Counted from the first letter of the stretch, positions 5,375 through 11,150 are shown. The stretch is DNA of 11,996 nucleotides from Bacteroidales bacterium (GCA_900766775.1 CAAFXN010000028.1:1-11996); one strand, 5' to 3'. Notes: generated by a model from the letters alone, not told the origin. Numbers and translations are program-made.

Positions 5375-7924
5375 TCACAACCCAAGTTTGAATCGGAAGC
5401 GGATACCCCATGTGGGGGCGGTGAGGTCTTGGCGGTGGGTGAGCCGCCAGACGGCATACACCTCGCCCACGCGGAAGATATTGCCAATGCCTACTCCCAC
5501 CTCGGTGTAGGGACTGCGGAGCAGGTCGCCGTCGCCCCACGCTAGTTTGAAGTCCACGAGTTCGTGCAGGCGGCAGTAGCGAATGCCCGGGATGAGGTTG
5601 AAGAGCACGCCCTGCCCGTCCCAGAGCGTGTGGAGCGAGAGCCAGCTGCGGGCGCTGTATTGCAGGTTGTTCATCAGCGTGAAGCGGTATGGGTCGAAGG
5701 CATACGACTGGTTGCCCTCGAAATGGTGCAACATGGGATAGGGCACCTCGCCGAAGATATAGCCTGCGGAGAACGCCCAGTCGAGAGTGCCGCCCATGCC
5801 CAACCGCGCCCGCTGCTTGACAAGCACTTGCAGTTTGGCATAAAGGGAATAGCCGCCCGCCCACCTCTCAGAGTCGAAACAAATAAGTCCTTGCTCTTGG
5901 TTCCTTGTTCCTTGTTCCTGTATGCTTCCTGCCTCGGCGGAGAGGAAGAGGGTGGGGTATTGGCTATGGACATAGCGGCGCAGGAAATAGCCGTCCACCT
6001 TGCGCTCGCCCCAACTGAGGCGGAAGACAGCACCAAGCGACTGATAGCGATAGGGGGCGGTGGCAAGGATACCGGGCGCGAGGTTGCGCGTGGCATGCTC
6101 CGTGTACCATGGGTCCCATCTGCCTACATGGGCATAGAGGCGGGTCTCGAGCAGGTCGCTCCAGTCGTTCTCGGTCTCTATGCGGAACTCGCGTTGCCGC
6201 GAATAGGTGTTCACCGCTTGTGCGTTGGTATAGAGGTTGCGGAAGAGAAACGAGGTGATGTCGAACTGCCGCTTGCCGAAGTAGTTCTCGTGGTAGTACG
6301 GGTACATACCGTCCACCTCGGTGGCGATATAATGGTCTTGGTACTCCAAACGCAGGATGTTGCGCCGCAGGGTGGGCAGGTTGATGCTGACGCGCCCGAG
6401 CCCTTTCCACCGTTGGTCGTGGAAGCCATAGCCCGCTGCGGCTTCCAGCGACACATTCTTCCACAGCCGCTCGTTGGTGCGCAGCGGCAAGCCGAGGTGC
6501 ACGAACTCGCTCTCGCCGAAGTCGAGTATCTCGCGGATGTTGCCGATGTCTATGCACGTACCCGTAGGGATATAGCCCGTGGTGAGCACCGTAGCGGCGA
6601 ACTTCGCCACACGGATGAGGGGGAGGGAATCTAATGGGGATAAAGGATTAAGGATGAAGGATGAAGGACTTGTTACTTCCGTCTCTGAGGCGGACATGGA
6701 GGTGCGGTCTCCAGGCCGCACCATGGTCTCCATTTTGCTCTCCTGCTGCGGCATGGAGACCGCACCTCCATTATCCACAGAACTATTTGGTCTTGGTTCT
6801 TGGCTCCTTGTTCCTTGTTCCACCACCTCCGTCCTCAGCAGTACGGTGGGGAAGAGGTGGGTGGTGTCGGTCTTGACGGCGAAGTCGAGCAGGACACTTA
6901 TCTGCTCACGGCTTAGGCTGTGGTCGGGGGCGAACTGTTGACGTATCTGCAGTTGGCTCAGGTAGTTCACGCGGCTCTGCGCCGGCACCTCGGCATAGAC
7001 CGACCGCACGGCGTAGGTGGCGGAGTCTATCCACATCTCGCCGTTGAAGGTGGCGTAAAAAGGGTTCTTCGTGCGGAAATGCACCAAGTACGCGCCCGCC
7101 ACGGAGTCGGCGAGATAATAGTGGTAGTAGGTGTTGCCGGAGGAAGCGAGCGGCGAAAGGAAACTCTCGCCGAGGATGTCGAGGGAGTTGAGGTAGAAAT
7201 TGAGGTTCTGCGGCGGAGTGAGCAGGACGGAGTAGTCGGAGGCGGAGAGGATGAGTGCCTGCTCCTGTTTCTCGCCTGCGGGGCGCATCTCTTTGCCGAT
7301 GAGTTGCACGGGCTGCGTAGAGCGATAGAGGGGCAGGAGGAAGGTGGAGTCGTCGGTGGTGAGCAAGCCCGCCCGCAGGCTCTTCCACAGGTGGCGTTGC
7401 AGTTGCCGCTTGCCTATATGGCTGATATACAGTTCGCTGGAGGCGACCCATGTCCGCTCGGCACCCGATAAGTCTTGGCTCTTGGTTCCTTGTTCTTGGT
7501 TCTTGGCTCTTGGCTCTTGGCTCTGTAACGTCCGGTCGTTCTCGGGGCGATGGGCGCGCACTTGCGCGATGAGGGGGATGGCGGGGTTCTCTCCGGGGAT
7601 GGCGACCACCTCCGCCAGGAGGTTCGTCTTCTCGCGCAGCAGCACCTGCATGCCCGCCATGGTGTTCGGCTCGATGTCGTAGCGCTGGGTGTGGTAGCCG
7701 ACGGCGGAGATGATGAGCCGCCGCTTGCGGTCGATGTCGGCTTTCAGGCAGAAACTGCCCTCGTCGTTGGTGACCGTCCCCTGCTGCGTCCCTTGCAGGT
7801 AGAGGTGCACGTTGGGGATAGGCTCGCCCGTTGCCTCGTTCAGCACATCGCCCACAAGAATGACCTCGCCGGCTGAGAGCACGAGGCTGCATACCAAAAA
7901 GCCAATGCACAATGCCAAACGCAT
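5375..7924 (-). CDS. DUF5686-type outer-membrane protein with CarboxypepD_reg-like N-terminus and repeat insertions
   Basis: An 849-residue protein, probably an outer-membrane beta-barrel of unknown function. Residues 1-18 are a signal peptide (MRLALCIGFLVCSLVLSAG). Residues about 22-97 form a carboxypeptidase-regulatory-like beta-sandwich (VGDVLNEATGEPIPNVHLYL..GTVTNDEGSF). Residues about 155-365 are a conserved middle region, and residues about 435-849 fit the DUF5686 family (GYIPTG, LDFGESEFVHLGLPLRTNE) and resemble a barrel rich in alternating aromatic strands, ending RFRFKLGL. I chose the start at 7924 because the signal peptide begins there; an in-frame ATG at 8011 inside hpf would add 29 charged residues before it. 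Three stretches look foreign to the family: residues about 133-150, 368-430 and 668-680. They are encoded by heptamer tracts, an R2-like tract and the R1 palindrome, all in frame. It is the last gene of the probable operon, 76 nt past hpf with a strong hairpin between. Confidence 0.88.
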   Translation of the reverse strand: MRLALCIGFLVCSLVLSAGEVILVGDVLNEATGEPIPNVHLYLQGTQQGTVTNDEGSFCLKADIDRKRRLIISAVGYHTQRYDIEPNTMAGMQVLLREKTNLLAEVVAIPGENPAIPLIAQVRAHRPENDRTLQSQEPRAKNQEQGTKSQDLSGAERTWVASSELYISHIGKRQLQRHLWKSLRAGLLTTDDSTFLLPLYRSTQPVQLIGKEMRPAGEKQEQALILSASDYSVLLTPPQNLNFYLNSLDILGESFLSPLASSGNTYYHYYLADSVAGAYLVHFRTKNPFYATFNGEMWIDSATYAVRSVYAEVPAQSRVNYLSQLQIRQQFAPDHSLSREQISVLLDFAVKTDTTHLFPTVLLRTEVVEQGTRSQEPRPNSSVDNGGAVSMPQQESKMETMVRPGDRTSMSASETEVTSPSSFILNPLSPLDSLPLIRVAKFAATVLTTGYIPTGTCIDIGNIREILDFGESEFVHLGLPLRTNERLWKNVSLEAAAGYGFHDQRWKGLGRVSINLPTLRRNILRLEYQDHYIATEVDGMYPYYHENYFGKRQFDITSFLFRNLYTNAQAVNTYSRQREFRIETENDWSDLLETRLYAHVGRWDPWYTEHATRNLAPGILATAPYRYQSLGAVFRLSWGERKVDGYFLRRYVHSQYPTLFLSAEAGSIQEQGTRNQEQGLICFDSERWAGGYSLYAKLQVLVKQRARLGMGGTLDWAFSAGYIFGEVPYPMLHHFEGNQSYAFDPYRFTLMNNLQYSARSWLSLHTLWDGQGVLFNLIPGIRYCRLHELVDFKLAWGDGDLLRSPYTEVGVGIGNIFRVGEVYAVWRLTHRQDLTAPTWGIRFRFKLGL
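5889..5916. repeat. R3 heptamer tract inside the DUF5686-type gene (third)
   Basis: Four 7-bp units of the form CCTTGTT/CTTGGTT in a row. On the coding strand they give the Gln/Glu-rich stretch QEQGTRNQEQG at about residues 669-679 of the outer-membrane protein, between predicted barrel strands, so the insertion is probably in a loop. Confidence 0.8.
6638..6695. repeat. R2-type element (partial) inside the DUF5686-type gene
   Basis: Four heptamers (GGATAAA, GGATTAA, GGATGAA, GGATGAA; 6638-6665) are followed by a stretch matching the copy at 9411-9452 (GGACTTRTTACYT then GTCTCTGA). The coding strand gives SETEVTSPSSFILNPLSP, very like the peptide that the xerC-upstream copy would encode. It directly abuts the R1 palindrome. 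Confidence 0.75.
6696..6771. repeat. R1 palindromic element inside the DUF5686-type gene
   Basis: Arms 6696-6720 and 6747-6771 pair over 25 bp with one mismatch around a 26-nt loop. The 30 bases at 6698-6727 are identical to 8711-8740 in xerC. The coding strand yields GGAVS and TMVRPGDRTS, both also present in the xerC insert. The element lies in the linker before the predicted barrel (residues about 385-410). Confidence 0.85.
6786..6820. repeat. R3 heptamer tract inside the DUF5686-type gene (second)
   Basis: Five 7-bp units (TTTGGTC, TTGGTTC, TTGGCTC, CTTGTTC, CTTGTTC) encode EQGTRSQEPRP, residues about 369-379. It sits 14 nt from the R1 palindrome, so together with the R2 tract the whole linker 368-430 is built from repeats. 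Confidence 0.8.
7473..7521. repeat. R3 heptamer tract inside the DUF5686-type gene (first)
   Basis: Seven consecutive heptamers (TCTTGGC/TCTTGGT/TCCTTGT) occupy 49 bp. The coding strand gives the hydrophilic QEPRAKNQEQGTKSQ, residues about 136-150, just after the N-terminal beta-sandwich region. This is the longest and cleanest of the three tracts. Confidence 0.85.
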
Positions 7925-7933
7925 TGTGCCACC

Positions 7934-7973
7934 CCAAAGAGAACGGCGGGCAAACCGCCCGCGTTCTCTTTGG
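7934..7973. repeat. Strong hairpin between hpf and the DUF5686-type gene
   Basis: CCAAAGAGAAC and its complement, plus an inner GCGGG/CCCGC pairing, form a stem of about 17 bp with a single bulge and a small loop. On the minus strand it ends 9 nt before the ATG at 7924, without a T tract. It is therefore more likely to mask the start region, block 3' decay or attenuate than to act as a classical terminator. It resembles the other GC-rich palindromes of the window. Confidence 0.75.
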
Positions 7974-8000
7974 CGTTTGGTGAAAAAAGAGGGCAGGAGT

Positions 8001-8288
8001 TTATTTCGCATTATGCTTCTCTATCTGGCGGTCGAGTGCGTCCAGCGCCTCATCCACCGCCTGCTCGAAGGTGTCGCACACCTTCTCCGCAAAGAGTTCG
8101 TTGCCGATACCGCGCACGCGGATGGTTGCCTCTTTGTTGAGGTTGGTCTCGCGCTTGATGACGGTCAGACGAATCTCCATCTCGGCTGCCTCGGGCAATA
8201 GTTTCTCATAACGACGGGTTTTCTTCTCGATGTGGGCTGACAAGCGGTCAGCGATGTCAAAATTGACGGCTTGGGTGTTGAGTTTCAT
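8001..8288 (-). CDS. hpf: Ribosome hibernation-promoting factor (HPF/RaiA family, short form)
   Basis: A 95-residue cytosolic protein of the HPF/YfiA family, which binds the 30S decoding region of idle ribosomes and promotes their hibernation in stationary phase. The length fits the short form without the C-terminal dimerisation domain of long HPF. Features include the N-terminal strand with MKLNTQAVNFDIADRLSAHIEKK, the central ETNLNKEATIRVRG strands and a C-terminal helix (CDTFEQAVDEALDALDRQIEKH). The start at 8288 fits the family N-terminus. It follows xerC by 62 nt, with an R4 repeat covering that gap; xerC-hpf adjacency is typical for Bacteroidales. A strong hairpin separates it from the downstream outer-membrane gene. 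Confidence 0.93.
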   Translation of the reverse strand: MKLNTQAVNFDIADRLSAHIEKKTRRYEKLLPEAAEMEIRLTVIKRETNLNKEATIRVRGIGNELFAEKVCDTFEQAVDEALDALDRQIEKHNAK

Positions 8289-8302
8289 AGTAAACGCTTG
8301 AG

Positions 8303-8407
8303 TCTCCCCGACCCTCCCTACAAGGGAGGGAGTAGGAAGATTAGTTAAAGTTAAACAATAGTTATTTTATTCACTCCCTCCCTCTGTAGGGAGGGCTGGG
8401 GTGGGTC
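8303..8407. repeat. Dispersed repeat R4, copy at the xerC 3' end
   Basis: This 105-bp element is about 90% identical to 10211-10315. Its ends are inverted repeats (ACCCTCCCTAC..GGGAGGGAG against CTCCCTCCC..GTAGGGAGGG) flanking an AT-rich core with TTAAACAATAG. It spans the gap between xerC and hpf and overlaps the last codons and stop of xerC (8351). MITE-like in form; no transposase is seen. Confidence 0.85.
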
Positions 8408-9385
8408 TTCTTGTTTGTTCGCTCTGGGGTGGGCGTGTTGGTAGGCTTTCTGCACCTGCTCGAAGGTGGTGTGGGTATATACTTGCGTGGTGCTGAGGGA
8501 GGCATGCCCGAGCAGGGTCTGTATGGTGCGAATGTCGGCACCGTGGTTGAGCATGGTGGTGGCGAAGGTGTGTCTGAGCACGTGCGGCGAGTGTTTCTTC
8601 AGAGTGCTGACCTCGCCCATGCGTGAGCGCACAATGCGGTAGATATCGTTCTCCGTGAGGGGTTTTATCTCCTCCTTGCGGCTCTGCTTCAAGAGGAGGG
8701 GGAGGGCTAAGGAGGTGCGGTCTCCAGGCCGCACCATGGTGTCGGAATTGTCTTCTTCGTGCGGCCTGGAGACCGCACCTCCTATGCTCTGCGCTCCCAA
8801 CTCCGCGCGGAAATCGAGGTAGGTCTGTATCTGCGTGGCGAGGGTGTCGCCGATGGGGATGACGCGCTCTTTGCGGCGTTTGCCGAACACGCGTATCTGT
8901 TTCTGCGTGAGGTCGATGTCGGTGGGCATGAGGTGGCATAACTCCGCGCGGCGCATGCCCGTTTGGTAGAGCAGTTCGATGATGAGGCAGTCGCGGGCAG
9001 AGCAGAAATCATCGGCGGCGAAGTCCATCTCTGTGGCCTGCTCCATCTCGCTCTCTCGGAAGAAGACGGGCAGCGGCTTGTCGGCTTTGGGGGCGATGAC
9101 GCGCTGCGTGATGTCTTTCTCCACGCGCCCCATGCGCAGCAGGTACTTATAGAACGACCGCAGGCTGGACAGTCGCCGTTTGACGCTGCGGACGGACTGT
9201 TTCTGCTCATCGAGCATGTACATCATCCATGCTTTCACGTCCTCCTCATCCACCATCTTCGGGTCATATTGCTCGGGCTCCACGCCGAGGAAACGACAGA
9301 AATCCCTGAGGTCATCGCGGTAGGCGCTGACCGTTTTCGGCGAATAGTGCCGCTCAATGGCAATATAGTTGAGGAATGAGAGCAT
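8351..9385 (-). CDS. xerC: Tyrosine recombinase, XerC type, with an in-frame palindromic insert
   Basis: A 344-residue site-specific recombinase that, with a partner, would resolve chromosome dimers at dif. Residues 1-95 are the SAM-like core-binding domain (FLNYIAIERHYSPKTVSAYRDDL). Residues about 105-322 are the catalytic domain, with R145 (GMRRAEL), K169 (VFGKR), H268 and R271 (HSPHVLRH), H294 (LLGHASLSTT) and nucleophile Y303 all present. The K-to-H distance is 99 residues against 72 in E. coli XerD, and the excess maps to residues about 200-226, where the R1 palindrome occupies exactly codons 202-225. The last 22 residues, past the usual XerC/D end, come mostly from repeat R4. I chose 9385 (MLSFLNYIAIERHYS) because it matches the family N-terminus. 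An in-frame ATG at 9616 lies inside the upstream kinase gene and would add 77 repeat-derived residues. A XerD-like assignment cannot be excluded; adjacency to hpf favours the xerC of this group. Confidence 0.9.
   Translation of the reverse strand: MLSFLNYIAIERHYSPKTVSAYRDDLRDFCRFLGVEPEQYDPKMVDEEDVKAWMMYMLDEQKQSVRSVKRRLSSLRSFYKYLLRMGRVEKDITQRVIAPKADKPLPVFFRESEMEQATEMDFAADDFCSARDCLIIELLYQTGMRRAELCHLMPTDIDLTQKQIRVFGKRRKERVIPIGDTLATQIQTYLDFRAELGAQSIGGAVSRPHEEDNSDTMVRPGDRTSLALPLLLKQSRKEEIKPLTENDIYRIVRSRMGEVSTLKKHSPHVLRHTFATTMLNHGADIRTIQTLLGHASLSTTQVYTHTTFEQVQKAYQHAHPRANKQEDPPQPSLQREGVNKITIV
8711..8782. repeat. R1 palindromic element inserted in frame in xerC
   Basis: Perfect 24-bp inverted repeat (arms 8711-8734 and 8759-8782; GGAGGTGCGG at the outer end) around a 24-nt spacer. 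The total of 72 bp is exactly 24 codons (202-225) of xerC. Its left 30 bases are identical to 6698-6727 in the DUF5686-type gene. The insert lies in the loop before the KPLTENDIYRIV segment of the recombinase, a position where surface loops vary in the family. Confidence 0.9.
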
Positions 9386-9389
9386 AGGA

Positions 9390-9555
9390 ACCGCTTCGCT
9401 AAAAGATAAAGGATTAAGGACGCAGGATGAAGGACTTATTACCTTTGTCTCTGAAGTTTCAGAGTCGACGCTATTTAGTCTTTTATCCTTTATCCTTAAT
9501 CCTTCATCTAATGTACTATTTAGTCTTTTATCCTTCATCCTGTATCCTTTATCCT
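9390..9555. repeat. R2 element between the kinase gene and xerC
   Basis: Starting with ACCGCTTCGCTAAAAGA it holds heptamers AGATAAA, GGATTAA, GGACGCA, GGATGAA (9404-9431), a central palindromic TCTGAAGTTTCAGA (about 9450-9463), then CTATTTAGTC followed by TTTTATC, CTTTATC, CTTAATC, CTTCATC, and a second CTATTTAGTC-plus-heptamers block to 9555. The two heptamer blocks are roughly inverse complements. It fills the whole space between the stop of the second kinase and the xerC start, and closely matches 10940-11056. Confidence 0.85.
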
Positions 9556-10202
9556 CATATCTCCCTCCCCACGCCGGTTTCGGCTTCGAAGGGGAAGAGA
9601 CCGAAGAGTTCGGCATCGATATGGTCGGTTACCCAGCGGAAGTCCTTGGCGTTGTCGCCAAACTTTATCTTATCGCCATCAATGATGAGCAGCCTGCCTT
9701 TGTATTCGCTAATCCACGCCTCGTATTTGTCGCTCAGCCCTTGCAGGTAGTCGATGCGCATGGTCGATTCGTAGGCGCGTCCGCGTTTCTGAATCTGCGC
9801 CACGAGGGTGGGGATGGACGAACGGATGTAAATCATCAGGTCGGGCATCTTCACCAGCGACATCATCAGGTCGAAGAGGTCGCGATAGTTGTCGAAGTCG
9901 CGGTCGGACATATAACCTTGGTCGTGGAGGTTAGGCGCGAAAATCCGCGCGTCCTCGTAGATAGTACGGTCTTGGATGATAAACTTGTCCGACTGGGCAA
10001 TCTCCACCACGTCTTTGAAGCGTTTGTTGAGGAAGAACACTTGCAGGTTGAACGACCAGCGACTCATATCCGCATAGAAATCCTCCAAGTAGGGATTGAA
10101 CTCCACACTCTCGAATCTTGGCTCCCAGCCATAGTGCTTGGCGAGCATCTTTGTCAAGGTTGTCTTTCCGCAACCGATGTTTCCTGCTACCGCGATGTGC
10201 AT
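9555..10202 (-). CDS. Deoxynucleoside kinase (second of a tandem pair)
   Basis: A 215-residue cytosolic kinase of the dNK family (deoxyadenosine/deoxyguanosine/thymidine-type salvage), transferring phosphate from ATP to a deoxynucleoside. The P-loop is GNIGCGKTT (7-15), the putative catalytic acid E31 lies in FESVEFNPYL, the DR[ST] motif is QDRT (77-80), and the LID arginines lie in QKRGRAYES (about 138-146). It is closely related to the kinase encoded just upstream, with an almost identical N-terminal 35 residues, but extends 12 residues past the shared LFGLF end (PFEAETGVGREI). The start at 10202 is fixed by the P-loop position. It lies 111 nt from the upstream kinase, a gap filled by repeat R4. 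Which nucleoside each paralogue prefers cannot be read from sequence; a pair with complementary specificity is plausible. Confidence 0.9.
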   Translation of the reverse strand: MHIAVAGNIGCGKTTLTKMLAKHYGWEPRFESVEFNPYLEDFYADMSRWSFNLQVFFLNKRFKDVVEIAQSDKFIIQDRTIYEDARIFAPNLHDQGYMSDRDFDNYRDLFDLMMSLVKMPDLMIYIRSSIPTLVAQIQKRGRAYESTMRIDYLQGLSDKYEAWISEYKGRLLIIDGDKIKFGDNAKDFRWVTDHIDAELFGLFPFEAETGVGREI

Positions 10203-10210
10203 GATAGGAC

Positions 10211-10315
10211 TCTCCCCGACCCTCCCTACAAGGGAGGGAGTATGAGAGATTAGTTTTAGTTAAACAATAGTAATTTATTTTCTCCCTCCCTTTGTAGGGA
10301 GGGTAGGGGTGGGTC
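10211..10315. repeat. Dispersed repeat R4, copy between the kinase genes
   Basis: A 105-bp element with the same inverted-repeat ends and AT-rich core as 8303-8407. It exactly fills the gap between the two kinase genes: its right edge touches the stop codon of the upstream kinase (10314-10316) and its left edge is 8 nt from the start of the next. In the transcript it would fold into a long stem and could set differential stability or translation of the two cistrons. Confidence 0.88.
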
Positions 10316-10928
10316 AAAACAATCCAAACAGTTGTGCGTCTATCTTGTTGTTTACTTGTTGGAAGTCCTCGGGGCGGTGTTCAAAGTCCAGCCCGTCGGA
10401 TTCTATCACCAGCACCTTGCCTTCGTATTGATGGTAGATAAAGTCCTCGTATTCGTCGTTCAGGTCGCGCAGGTAGTCTATCTGCATGGTCTGCTCGTAC
10501 TCACGCCCGCGCTGCTGTATCTGTGCGATGAGGGCGGGCACCGACTTGCGCAGGTAAATCATCAGGTCGGGCAACCGCATCTGCTGCTTCATCAGCTCAA
10601 AGAGTTCCATGTAGGTCTCGTAGTCGCGTTCAGAGAGGTCGCCGCGGCGGTAGTTGTTGCGAACGAACACATACACGCCTTCGTAGATACTACGGTCCTG
10701 CACGATAGTGTGGTCGGCTTGCGCGATGGCGAGCATATCTTTGAACCGCTCTTTGAGGAAATAGGTCTCCAAGCAGAACGACCAGCGAGGGATGTCGGTG
10801 TAGTAGTCCGACAGGTAGGGGTTGAACTTCACGCTCTCGAAGCGCGGCTCCCAGCCGTATTGCTTGGCGAGCATCTTCGTGAGCGTCGTCTTCCCCGCAC
10901 CGATATTTCCTGCTATGGCGATATACAT
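10314..10928 (-). CDS. Deoxynucleoside kinase (first of a tandem pair)
   Basis: A 204-residue dNK-family kinase for deoxynucleoside salvage in the cytosol. It has the P-loop GNIGAGKTT (7-15), E31 in FESVKFNPYL, the DRS motif in VQDRSIYEG (76-84), a LID region with R140 and R142 (QQRGREYEQTM) and a C-terminal LFGLF. Length is standard. It is the first gene after the promoter at 11069-11100, with an R2 element in its leader. Tandem dNK paralogues occur in other Bacteroidales and also in lactobacilli, where the two subunits form a heterodimer of dAK/dGK type; that is family knowledge and is not shown here. Confidence 0.9.
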   Translation of the reverse strand: MYIAIAGNIGAGKTTLTKMLAKQYGWEPRFESVKFNPYLSDYYTDIPRWSFCLETYFLKERFKDMLAIAQADHTIVQDRSIYEGVYVFVRNNYRRGDLSERDYETYMELFELMKQQMRLPDLMIYLRKSVPALIAQIQQRGREYEQTMQIDYLRDLNDEYEDFIYHQYEGKVLVIESDGLDFEHRPEDFQQVNNKIDAQLFGLF

Positions 10929-10939
10929 ACTAATAGATT

Positions 10940-11056
10940 AAAGACCGCTTCGCTAAAAGATGAAGGATTAAAGACTTATTACCTTCTTCGATGAGGACTC
11001 AGAGTCGGAACTATTTAGTCTTTCATCCTTTATCCTTCATCCTTTATCTGATGAGA
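10940..11056. repeat. R2 element in the leader of the kinase operon
   Basis: It begins ACCGCTTCGCTAAAAGATGAAGG-like, as does the copy at 9390. It has left heptamers (AGATGAA, GGATTAA, AGACTTA), a central palindrome-like GGACTCAGAGTC region, then CTATTTAGTC with TTTCATC, CTTTATC, CTTCATC, CTTTATC. It lies between the promoter and the start codon at 10928, with its left edge about 12 nt from that ATG. Confidence 0.85.
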
Positions 11057-11068
11057 AGAAACTTTCCG

Positions 11069-11100
11069 CAAAGATACAACAAAAAAAAAAGATATGCAAA
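11069..11100 (-). promoter_or_regulatory. Predicted Bacteroidota-type promoter of the kinase-xerC-hpf operon
   Basis: On the minus strand, TTTGC (11100-11096), a 19-nt spacer containing an uninterrupted run of ten T, and TATCTTTG (11076-11069) give a close match to the -33/-7 consensus. The spacing equals that of the other two promoters in the window. No similar match precedes xerC, hpf or the DUF5686-type gene, so those may be cotranscribed from here. Confidence 0.72.
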
Positions 11101-11150
11101 TTATTCCGCAAAAAAAGTAGAAAAAAGTACGCCCCCGCGCAAAATGCTTT

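Noticed and set aside
5564..6634. 356-codon plus-strand open frame opposite the DUF5686-type gene
   Set aside because: It is antisense to a well-supported membrane-protein gene, rich in A/V/E/R as expected of a GC-rich shadow, with no known motif.
7925..8011. DUF5686-type gene starting at 8011 within hpf
   Set aside because: It would put 29 charged residues, including the translated hairpin, ahead of a clear signal peptide that starts at 7924.
9440..9447. TACCTTTG on the plus strand as a promoter -7 box
   Set aside because: It lies inside repeat R2, has no -33 partner at the right distance and no plus-strand gene follows.
9386..9616. Upstream extension of xerC to an ATG at 9616
   Set aside because: It overlaps the 3' end of the kinase gene and the added 77 residues are translated repeat R2; the family N-terminus begins at 9385.
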